From contig JAAAIG010000409.1 of the NCBI GenBank assembly GCA_015852425.1, positions 1 to 32,609 on the forward strand: a stretch of 32,609 nt of DNA. Direction: 5' to 3'. The position numbers and the translations under genes were made by a program. This document shows, in pieces, positions 19,989-29,881 of this stretch (positions are counted from its first letter, which is position 1; every line of letters begins with the position of its first letter). The notes below the pieces were generated by a model that did not search any database, was not told where the DNA came from, and saw only the letters and a list, made by a program, of their open reading frames with translations. This stretch comes from Gryganskiella cystojenkinii (Eukaryota; Mortierellomycota; Mortierellomycetes; Mortierellales; Mortierellaceae).

Positions 19989-20898
19989 GGCTTTTACTAT
20001 TTTTCTTTTCTTGGCGTTACTTGAAAGTTATGTTTATGCTCGGTTGAGTAAAGAGGGGAGGGAGGGAGTGTTATAATGAAGAGAGAGAATAGGGGTGTGG
20101 ATGTTAATGAGGATGAATAGGGATAATGAATGGATGAATGGGATGAATAGGGAAATAAAAGAAGAGATGCAAACCCTTTTATTGAAGCTTCATTTTTTTG
20201 GCTTGGCATATTGGCAAGTAGGCGTGACTGTGCCAAGGCAAAAAATCACAAAAAATAGTTGGCGGGTCGACTTTTTTCTTTTTTTTGCGACAACAATAGC
20301 CAAGCTCTCTTGTCGCTTATCCACATATTCACTCCACACGTCTCCACTCCAAAGGGATCTGCTCCTTGCCGCTCCTTGGCTTGTCTGGAAAAAGCAGTAT
20401 CGAAAAATTGAACCCTCGTTTTTCTTGCATGTGTCTCTCTTTCTCTTTATGGTTCGGTCCCTGGCCGCTCTGTTGAAGGTCCACGTAGTCATAGATTATA
20501 GTCTCTGGTGGGCGATGGCCATAAAAAGAATATAACAAAAGGTCTTGGCATTCAGTACTTATTGTCGGTAGAATCAGCACAATGGTTTCACCATCTTAGA
20601 AAAAGGACACTTCCTCTCCTCTTTTCTCCTTTTCTTCTTTCGAATCTTTTCACGGCATACTACGGACTTGGGGGCGACAATCTCTCTCCCAGTTTGCCCT
20701 TTTTGTCTCGACCTTGTGACATTCTGCATAGGAACAGCCTCTCGCCAAGAGAACAAAGAGGCAAGGAGGCGCGCTTCGCGTCCCCCTTTGCTCCTCCAGA
20801 TCTCTTGCGTTTCTGTCCTTGTTGCCAACATCTGGACCAACAGCTTTCTCAATATCACCATCCTCCCAATCTCTCGTCCTTTGTGCGTCGCCGTCCCC

Positions 20899-20953
<55 letters not shown>

Positions 20954-21427
20954 CTTTCCTCCCCTTACATAGTACATCACTTCTTTTTTGGCCCGTGTGC
21001 CCTTAACTGTGTTTACAATCCCGCTTTCGGCCACCCCATCACCTAGTGAAAGCCAACAGACCATGGTTATAACTAGGCACGGGTTCATGGATCACCCACA
21101 GCTGGCTTATAACTTACAGGACATATCTATCCATCCACATGGTATTGTACGGCGTACGCCCTACTCTTATTTTTCGTCCCCTTTGCCCTTGCTCACCTGT
21201 TCTCTTGCCAATAAATTATCATACGCGTACTGGTGTAAAGCTCCTTGTATTCTGGACAGATGAAGGTCGGTTCGATCATAAGAGGCATAAAAGACTTATA
21301 TGATATGAAATAACTGGTGTGGCAGCCAAGCTTCCCGACGTTGCTATTTGATCCTTTATTGTTCGTCCTACCTATGTCAAGCATCATTCAATTAAGCGTT
21401 TCCGGATGGTTACTAACTTAAAGGCTA
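19989..21427. other. Gene-poor spacer between PB1-UBA and NRPS-like genes
   Basis: About 1.4 kb with no frame I can support on either strand. It includes the promoter of the minus-strand PB1-UBA gene near 19990-20150, many pyrimidine tracts, the TC microsatellite at 20902-20951, and the 3' flank of the NRPS-like gene. No tRNA-like or box-type RNA was recognised. Confidence 0.45.
20902..20951 (+). repeat. (TC)n microsatellite, about 25 units
   Basis: About 50 bases of uninterrupted TC dinucleotides lie between two genes. A mirror-type polypyrimidine run of this length can form non-B DNA and is hard to assemble exactly, so the count may be wrong. Confidence 0.95.
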
Positions 21428-24400
21428 CTAACCAGTATCGGTATCACCCCGATTGAATCCTTTCCCACCATGATTTAGATTGTAGCTGAACCTTGTGCGG
21501 CTGGCTGGAATGCCACGCCAGTGAGTGTGTGGTGGGAAAGTCTCACCTTTCATGGCAAGCGAGAGGGAGTCAAGCACCATCTCCTCACCCAGATGGCTGT
21601 CATATAGGACAACCGTACGAGAGCCAATGGTTGCACCAGCCCCGATCTTGACATGCGACATTTTCATGACGCGATCCTCAAAGAGGTGGGTCTGCAGCGC
21701 AGAGAATGTGCCAACAGTGGCATCGGGGCCGATGCTGAGCAGGTCAAACTCTGTCACGGAGGTTGTGTCGATCCACGCACGTGGTCCGATCTGGGCACCG
21801 AATAGACGTAGTGCTGGCCCCATCAATGGGGTACCGGTCAGGAAGTTCAACAGTGCTGGCACCGCAGCCCCTTCATATGCTGCCGTCACCAGTTCACTAC
21901 GCCTCGCAAACAGACTCCACAGTGGCTCTGAACAAGGGCGGTAGCGCCCAATCAGCAACCACTTCAGCGCCACAGCGAGGAGCAGTACTAGAACCCCTGC
22001 CGCGCCTAGGAGCACCGGAGTGAGCCAGATGAGACCCCACACACCCACGTTGGAAGTAGCAAGTGCGAACTCGCCAAGCACAGCAAGCAGCACTGAGAGA
22101 CCAATGAAGGTAACTGGCAGAGTAATGCGCATGTACTCAATCGCCAGGCGCACGACGATTTGTGCTCGTCCTGGATGGTACGAAAGTGTCTCCGGGAAAC
22201 AACCGCTATCCTGGCGGCGGGGTAGGAACAGGGCAGGTGATCCCAACCAATTACTGCCTGTCGGGACAACGTCAGGAGATAGAGTGTGGACGCCGACCAG
22301 GCTGCCATCGTCAACACATGTGCCTGCACATATGAGCGCCAAGTTCCCCACAAAGCTGCGAATCCCAACTTTGGTCTCTGACAAAACTAGATGACCTTCA
22401 ATGATAGTTGCCGCACCGACTGTTGAGAGGTCAGCTAAGAAGGATCCCTCGTCAATGGTCAGTAGCACTGGGTCCACATAGGAAAGAGTGGAGATCTCCA
22501 CACTAGGACCTACTCTCGCACCAAGTGCACGCAGCCATGGGGAAGTGTAAAGGGTAGAGTAGAGTGGCCCAGTGAGTGTGAGGCTCATCTGCATGAGCTT
22601 ACTCACCAGCCAGGTGCGAACACCTGTACCTGAGCGCAGCAGAAAAACGCCTGCAGTGATCCCTCGAGAGGCAATGCGTACCCCAGCAGCAACGAACACG
22701 CATACCAGGATGACAAAGAAGGGTGCCGCAAGTAGCAGCGAGGCGATGCCTATCCACACTCCACAGGTGACAGTGGTCCAGATGACCAGCGCGGTTGGTG
22801 GTGCCAGAGTCAGGAGTGGGAGCAGTTCCAGGATGATGGTCAGCGTCGCATAGGCGAGCAGGTAGGAGAGGTGGTAGTATGGGGGCGGCGAAGGCGCCGT
22901 GCGTGCGAGAAGGATGGCAGCGTTGGTCTGGGGTTGGCGATGGGCTGGGGAGCCAGCCCACCACTCACCATCAGGGATCTCCATGCCAGCGTGGGCGAGT
23001 GACTGGTCACCAAGGCCTGACCCACAGCCTAACCTAGCTCCGCCGAGGACAACAGACCTGATGCCCACATATGCACCATCACCAATTTCAACCTGAGCCA
23101 GTGTCAGCCAGCCAGCCTCGACGGTGTGGGCCTGGATGACCGCACCAGCGCCAACTGAGACACCATCGCCGATCCGTATTAAGTGTGGAAGCTCAATCAC
23201 TAATCCACCCAGATAGCAGCCCCTCCCGATGTGAGCTCCCAGCCATCGCAAGTAGACAGGTAGGAAGGGCGAACCGCTGAGCAGCCTCACTGGGGAAATT
23301 GCAAGAAGCCGGCGTGAAAGCCACCAGCGTAGGTAGATAGGCCCCCACAGAGCATAGCGTCCAGGGCGTACCCCTGCCATGAGAAAGCGCACACCAATGA
23401 CAGGGAGGAGCACAGTGCCCAGCACATAGACAGACGGCAGGAGTATGACGCACTGCCAGAGCAGTGTCCAGCTTGTATGTCCGTGGTGGGAAGCGATGAT
23501 GGCAGTGAGCGGTGCGGAGACCAAAGCAAGCCAAAGGGCCAGGCTTACCATCTGCACCGTGCCAGTGGCTAACACATGTCCGCTACTTGCATGAGCAAGG
23601 GAAGTGGTGGCTTTTGTGGATTTAATGTCGCCTGCAGAGGCGCCATGGGCGGCGGCATATGTGGCCAATGCGCGGACAGTTCGGTGGGTGTAGATGTCAG
23701 CGATGGAAGCATGTTCCTGACCTTTCCATTTACGCAGAGCCGAGGTGACACGTGCAGCGGCGAGAGAGTGCCCCCCAAGGTCCAGGAAGAAATCAGCCTC
23801 AACGGAGACCTCATTCAGGCCGAGGACCTGTGTCCACAGAATAGCGAGTCGCTTCTCAGTGGCAGTCGCCGGTGCGATGTATCCACACTCCTGACCATCC
23901 AGTCGTATCACTGGTGCCGGGAGCGCCTTGCGATCGACCTTACCACTGGCCAGGGTGGGGATGACAAGCATGACGTCCAGGTATGCTGGCACCATGTATG
24001 CAGGCAGGCGGTGATGTAATCGTTCGCTCAGACGGCGGCGGAGCACAGGATCAGTTAGATCAGTCCCTGTGGTGGTCGTGATCACTGCAGCGAGCTCATC
24101 ACCGACACCAGGAGAGGAATACACTCGAACAATAGCCCCTTGGACGGCCTCTTCTTCAAGCAGAACACTTTCAATCTCGCCAAGGTCAATGCGAAAGCCG
24201 CGAAGTTTTACCTGTTCGTCCATTCGTCCATGGAACTCTATATCTCCACCGGCTGTCCAGCATCCCAGATCACCGGTCCGGTAACGACGGTCCCCTGGGC
24301 GCTTGCTGAAGGGGTCGAGCATGAAGCGCTGGGACGTCAACTGAGGTGCACCAAGGTAGCCGAGCGCAACACCTGGGCCGCCGATCCATATCTCACCGAT

Positions 24401-25605
24401 CTCGCCTGCCACTGTTGGACACTCCTGGGAGTCCAGGATGTAGATGCTGTAGGTCGGCAGTGGGCGACCAATTGTGACTGGGCACCCAGGGTAGAGCTCT
24501 ACCCACGTTGCAGTGATGGTGGTCTCAGTAGGACCATAGGTATTCAGAATCCGGCGACTGGGCCGGGACCACCGGGCCACAAGCTCAGGTGGGCATGTCT
24601 CACCCCCAATGATCATCAGGCGCACATCTGGCAGGTCCCCCTCGAGCGTGGCTAGCAGGGTTGGAACGCCACAAAGGACAGTGATCCTATGAGCAATGAG
24701 AAACTCTGTTAAGCCTGCGCCGATGCGCCGGTCGTCCGTAGGCCCGGCAATGAGGGTTGCCCCCGCCATCCAGGTGATCCAAATCTCCTCCAAGGCGAAA
24801 TCGAAGGCGAGTGTGATACCTTGATAGACGCGGTCCTCAGGATTGAGACGGTAGATGTCGGGTACAGCAGTGGTAAGGTAGTTGCAGATCGAGTAATGAC
24901 TCACTTCCACACCCTTGGGACACCCGGTAGAGCCCGAGGTGTAAATGACATAGCACGGAGCGTCCTCACGGTCTTGATCTTGGAGTTCAAGTGGAGGTTG
25001 AGTAGGGGTAAGAACTTCGTCCTTGAGATTGCTCTCAGGGCCGTTGTCCCCATCAAGTTGCATTACCGGGCATCTAGCTGCGCTCGCTCTCTCATGGGTC
25101 GACGCACAGGTGAGCAAGAGGGCCAAATCTGCATTCTGGGCTATGTATGTCACCCGGTCTGGTGGGGTACCTCCATCAATTGGCACCAAGACGGCGCCCA
25201 CCTTCAACACGCCGAGCAGGGCTTGGTAAGTGAACGCTGAGCGCTGGAGCATCACACCGATCCGGTGCCCAGCCGTTACGCCGCGATATCTAAGCTGGCG
25301 AGCTAGGATGTTTGCCCATGCATCGAGTTCACGATAGGTGAGTGTCCTCTCACTGCTTACAATGGCCGTCGCATTAGCATGGGATTGAGCTTTCGACTCG
25401 AACAGCTGATGCAGACGCTGACCCTTAAGCAGATCCTGCTCTTTGTGGAAGGAGAGGATTGTGGGTGGGCGTTGCTGAATGGATTATCAATGGCGGCAGT
25501 GTAGGGAGAGGTCCTGGGATACTGACAGAGGAAGGTCTATTGTGTAATGATATTTGACATGAACACAGTGCTTGATGGGGACGAATCTATGAGTGGCAAT
25601 TCCAT
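21428..25605 (-). CDS. Pls/PosA-type single-module NRPS, epsilon-poly-lysine synthetase-like (about 1361 aa)
   Basis: The main exon is 21428-25474. Its frame is closed just upstream by TAA and lacks an early ATG, so I add a small exon 25567-25605 (ATG, 13 codons, phase 0) joined to the acceptor ATTCAG; that exon is tentative. Order: adenylation domain (YTSGSTGCPKG, NTYGPTETT, YRTGDLG, KLRGFRIDLGEIE, ASGKVDRK), carrier domain with DLGGHSL (Ser about 583), then membrane pairs and soluble left-handed-helix domains in turn: TM1-2, C1 (IGDGVSVGAGAVI), TM3-4, C2, TM5-6, C3 (GATIGSRTVV). There is no condensation or thioesterase domain. This is the layout of Pls, where the adenylation domain loads one amino acid and the membrane-bound C domains join it into a homopolymer. 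Streptomyces Pls has about 1319 residues. The coding sequence looks GC-richer than its neighbours and has at most one intron. Confidence 0.88.
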
Positions 25606-25810
25606 CAGATTCTTTGAAGGTTAGACAACGGATCACACCATCTTGCTATGCGCGTTAAGTACTAAACGCTTGATGGACTTGCCTCCTTTGTTATCCATAG
25701 CAATATCTAGTGCTACAGGCTCAGCCGTGGTCCTCTTAAATAGCATTGTGAAGGTCCGGTCATATAGCCTTACAAGCGTTTGCTCAAGAATGTACAGGGG
25801 TGTGAGAGGG

Positions 25811-26424
25811 CTATGTTGGTCCTCTCTGGTGAGCGTTTTTGATGAAAGCCAGCACTCTTTCGAGGGTTCCACTAGGAAGATCGTTCGCGTGGTGGTTCGT
25901 TTTCGTGTAGCGACGGAAATACTAAATTAAGATGAGGATCTACTCTGTTAGCTCGTGATGACGCTGTACTAATGCTACTTGAAAGATATATAAAAAAATG
26001 AACTTACCAGAATGATGATCCTTCCGAATGCGAAAGCCACAGACAGGGGAACACCAAGGTGGGTAATAAAACGGAGAAGAAATGACAAAGCAATCACTGA
26101 GACGTCTAACAAACAAGGGAGTGAACAAATGAGAAAAAAAACAAGAAACGATTATTACTCGAGTATTGGCCAAAGGGTATTGACTCGACATCCTGTGAAG
26201 AAAGCGAGTGAAAGAGAAGATCTCAAGCGGATAATAGTGTCTAGTCGAACAAGGCTTCAATCATACATAAAAACGCAAAAATAAAAAAAAGGAAAAGAAA
26301 ATAGATCCAGAGCTGGCTTGCTGTAGATCAGGGATCCTCTCTGAGATTCAGTATTCTTAAAACGGCGCCACAGTACCTGTGAGCGCGGTGGTAGGGACAC
26401 ATGCAACCAAGAGAACGATTGAGA
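25811..26424 (-). CDS. Possible 3' exons of a small membrane-protein gene (5' end unresolved)
   Basis: Three minus-strand segments have matching phases and splice signals: 26377-26424 (after a pyrimidine-rich ...TTTTCTGAGCAG), 26008-26105 (after TTGTTAG, before GTAAGT), and 25811-25921 (after AATTTAG, ending in TAG). Joined, they read ISIVLLVACVPTTALT, then a strongly hydrophobic stretch SVIALSFLLRFITHLGVPLS and VAFAFGRIIIL, then a basic tail YFRRYTK... ending QRGPT. This looks like one or two membrane helices with a cytosolic tail. No start codon or upstream exon is certain; an in-frame continuation RELYHHFFAITLSSPQ upstream lacks an ATG. It lies about 200 bases upstream of the NRPS-like start, same strand. 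I recognise no family, and it could be a relic. Confidence 0.33.
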
Positions 26425-27507
26425 CTGCTCAGAAAATGGACAGACAGATAATGCTTGTGAGGGCAGTCGTTCTCGAGGCCAAGAATAACGGACGAAGCAG
26501 ATATGGCTCCGGCAAAAACTAATTGTCGATGGTTGGACACTTGATTGAGGAGAGGAAAGCGTGATTGCAAAGAAGTGATGATACAGCTCTCGCAAGTCCA
26601 ACAGGCGCGCAACAGTCCGCACAGTGGTTTAATACGGTGCTGTCGGGTCGAAACGAATTGGAGTGTCTTTGAACTCAAGAAGTGTTGAGGGACAAAGGTC
26701 AAGAAAAAGTGATTGAGTGGGTGGGTACCATTGCGCCTTGAGCAAAGATGCCCAAGCCACTCTTTATATTAGTCTGTTCACAAAGGCCCCGAGACCAAGA
26801 AATCAAGGGGTTCCGAGAAACAAAAGACAGGAAAATATCAAGGGGAAATCAAGGAGCCAGAAAAATCAAGGGGTAACCAAATCACCGATATTGCAGGCGA
26901 CCCTATCGCCATAGGAGATTTGTTAACACTAGCAGTAAAGAGCCTCGCTCGCGTGGATCGGGCATCTCTGTGAAGGAAGATCTAGATAAAGAAAAAAAAG
27001 TAAACAGGAACACGAGTGAAGTCAGATCGAGATCAAAGGAACTATATCAGCAGAGACCGCATCTGAATCAACACTAAAAGACATGCTCGACGCGTCTCAA
27101 ATAAGGGTAAAAAACTTTGATTTACGACTGCCGTGTCGTCAGAAGACAAAGGCCTAGTGCATACGCCAGATCCCAAGGAGAGTGCAGGCGATGAGCTGGT
27201 TGGCAGTGTGGTTGAGATCTCGTGGGGGTGGTTTGATCAGGTAATTGGGGAAAGATAGCAGAGAGAGCAGAGTTCCGGTCGGTCCAGAAACATCTTGTAA
27301 GCATACCTGAATAGGACTGTGGTCCAAACATCGAAAAACAAGTGGTTTTTGATCCTCCTTTGGGTATTGACAGATCGGGTATACCAGTGATTGTTGCTGT
27401 TGCCTTCATGAGTCCGGTTCTTAGGACATCTTTGGCAATCTCAGATTGTCGATTGGAACAGGTCTCGATACAATGCAGGGCCAGAATATTATATTGTTGA
27501 CTACTGT
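26425..27507. other. Region without a supported gene between NRPS-like and MFS genes
   Basis: Several open frames overlap at 26430-26700 and 27120-27480 on the minus strand, but none has a credible start, domain or splice partner. A short ATCAAGG-type motif recurs between about 26800 and 26880. There is no sign of terminal repeats or a transposase. Confidence 0.35.
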
Positions 27508-29481
27508 TTAATAAACCTTCTCAATCATCTCTTTAAATTGTTTCCTTGGAATTAAGTCTTGGCCAGAAGGAGTGCTCGGCTCGTTCTTGCCTTCTGCATC
27601 TAGGTTCAACATCCCACTGTCCTTCAAAACTGAATCGTCGCCTGGCATAAAAAGGATTGTCAAGATCAATCCAATCCCAGCCATGACTCCAAACGTATAA
27701 AACGCGGCACTGTAGCCTTTCATCATCAAATCCTCTTGTCCATCCACGCTACCCGTTACTGAGGCTGTTCCCGGTGGCGTCTCGGCGATCGCAGCAGCCA
27801 CGATATTCGCGATGGCCAATCCAACAGGTCCACCCAACTGAACTGCCGCGTTATATACCGCTTCTTTGATTTCCTGATCCTCCTCAATGACGTCTCTGCC
27901 ATCCTTGATCGATACTGCACACAACTGGCAGCACATCCATGTTGGTCCCAGACCAAGACAGTTGATCACGAGTGCCGGAAACGCCCATTCCCAGTAGCTC
28001 GAACCGGCCTGGATCTGCGCCAACAAGACCGAGGAGACGATGATGAGGACCCATCCGACAATCATGATACCTTTGATCCTTGTCAAGGTGGAGAGTCTCG
28101 AGACAATATAGAGACCCAGGGAGAGACCGGCGCCATGGTCAAAGAAACTGCAGGCTGCTGTCAACGGCGTGTAATGATTCACAGTCTGGAACGTGATCGT
28201 CAGATAAAAGAACATGACGTGGTAAGTTGCTGTGACACAAAACACGATCAGGATCGAACCTGTGAACCGACGCGATTTCCAGATGTGGGTGGGAACAAGC
28301 CGATGAGAGGTGTTGGATTCCAACAAAACGGCTCCAATCAGAGAGGTCATCCCGATTACAAGAGGTATCAGAGTCCGGGTAGAGCTCCAACCCGCGACGG
28401 TCGACTCGATGAGGCAATAAACAACAGTCGTAATTCCGATCAAGAGGCAGACCACGGTCCTCACAGCATTGATCAAACTTGGTCGTCCCTCCCTGGGCTT
28501 GTCCGCTGGGATGAAAAAGTAACCGACGATCGAAACCAAGGCCGAGAGGACTGTTGTCGTGTAAAAGATCCATTGCCAACCGACGGTCGCACTGAACACG
28601 CCTCCTAGAAGGATACAAAAGTTTTGACTGTAGATACCCATCCCATTGAAAATCTTCAAGGCGGTCCTACGCTCTGGGTCTTGACAAAAGTTTTCTCTCA
28701 GCAATGCCAACGCAGATGGACTATGAAATTGCATATGACATAGCATAGTGAAGCATAAAAAAGCAAATGTCAAAAAAAAAAAAAACTTCAACGCGGTTTG
28801 TCATTTGTGTTTGCTTTCTTACACAATCAGTCCTGTTCCGACTCCTTCCATGGCTCGAGCGATCGATAAAAGAGCCGGATCTCGAGTCCACCCACAGACT
28901 GTAGACCAGCATGCGAACCAAGAGACACCCAGCAGAAATATGCGTTTTTGGCCGAACTGATTGCCCTATTTCACAGAAAAAAATTTACCGTCCAAAGAAA
29001 GTTAAGTTCATAAAAATTGTTACTCAGGGTGAAAAAAGGGGGAAAACAGCAATCCTCTTACCAAACGACCACCAATAAGTTGCAACGCAGCGTAAGAAAG
29101 ACCATAAGCCGATGTACACCTGTCAAGATAATCGCTTTAGTATTCAAAACGAAAAAAAGAAACGAGACAATCAAAGTGCCAGCTGAGCCTGGTGGTCAAA
29201 GTGTCTTGGATTTACCATTGAAGTTGATGCGGATGAAATCCTACACCTTTAAGAATCGAAGGTAGGGCAATAGTGACCGAGGTCATATTGATAGTGTCTA
29301 GCATGTTGACCAAGGAGACAAAGATGACAATGATATACTTTCTGGCCCCCCATCTGGTCGAGCGAGGTCCTTGTTCGGCAACAGCGTCCAATGTTTCAAG
29401 ATGGGCGACCGTCTCAGTCGCTGCGTCCATAGAGAGAGAACCAGGCGAAGAAGCTGAAGATACCGGCTCTTGGACTGACAT
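27508..29481 (-). CDS. MFS transporter, DHA2-type drug:proton antiporter (556 aa, 4 exons)
   Basis: Exons are 29216-29481, 29062-29119, 28823-28956 and 27508-28720, with phases 2, 0 and 2. The GTAAGA donor at 28822 is the one that keeps frame into PSALALL. A Ser-rich cytosolic N-terminus of about 45 residues precedes helix 1 (YIIVIFVSLVNMLDTINMTS). The junction of exons 2 and 3 gives the loop 2-3 motif (GGRLFGQKRIFLLG). MEGVGTGLIVPSALALL and LGGVFSATVGWQWIFYTT are characteristic of DHA2 exporters. The remaining hydrophobic segments fit about 14 helices. Family knowledge: proton-driven export of drugs, polyamines or toxins at the plasma membrane. It is oriented like the NRPS-like gene and lies 1.9 kb upstream of it, so product export or self-protection is a reasonable but unproven role. 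Confidence 0.85.
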
Positions 29482-29881
29482 GATTTAATTTAAGCTATTT
29501 GTTCCAGTTCAACAAAGGATGTGGTCATTCATCCTCTAAAGTCGGCCCGGGAGAATGTGCAGTCGTCGTAGAAATATAACAAAAAAATTGAAAGAAGAAG
29601 AGAAGGGATGAAAGGATTAGAACTTGAGACTCGAAATTTATTGGTGACATTTATTGGCTCCAAAGTGGGGGAGTGGCTGGCGGAGTCCGTCTGGAAAGCC
29701 CAAGCGGACTCCGCTCCAAGCACTGCCACATTGGGTACATTTCATATGAGAAGCCGCAGAAGCTGCCCACGACCTAAACATGCTCCAACTTCTCTCAGGA
29801 ATGCTTGCCGTCCGTCCCTTGCTTAAATGTCTTTGTTTTTCATGTCATTTAATCATTTCTCTATAAGTTTTCATTGCTACT
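29482..29881. other. MFS promoter and ENT 3' flank
   Basis: A 400-base spacer between two minus-strand genes. It contains the paired CGG-N3-CCG elements at 29680-29714. No coding frame is supported. Confidence 0.5.
29680..29714. promoter_or_regulatory. Paired CGG-N3-CCG elements, possible Zn2Cys6 regulator site
   Basis: CGGAGTCCG at 29681-29689 and CGGACTCCG at 29705-29713 are each a CGG-N3-CCG inverted pair. They are also reverse complements of each other, extended by one base to a 10-bp perfect inverted repeat with a 15-base spacer. They lie about 200-230 bases upstream of the MFS start codon. Fungal Zn2Cys6 activators bind CGG inverted pairs, often with a fixed spacer. An RNA hairpin at the 3' end of the nucleoside transporter transcript is an alternative reading. 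Confidence 0.4.

Noticed and set aside
20668..21006. Ser/Leu-rich frames over the TC microsatellite
   Set aside because: The apparent protein is just the translated dinucleotide repeat in all frames; no domain or splice support.
23193..24655. Overlapping frames on both strands within the NRPS-like gene
   Set aside because: GC-rich DNA lowers stop density; these have no motifs and the main frame is continuous and motif-rich.
26770..26880. Recurring ATCAAGG-type motif as a CRISPR-like or satellite array
   Set aside because: Units are too short and irregularly spaced, and the setting is a eukaryotic nuclear genome.
27122..27480. Minus-strand frame of about 120 codons between the NRPS-like and MFS genes
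   Set aside because: It is open across the MFS stop region in another phase and has a possible donor near 27307, but no start codon, domain or convincing acceptor.
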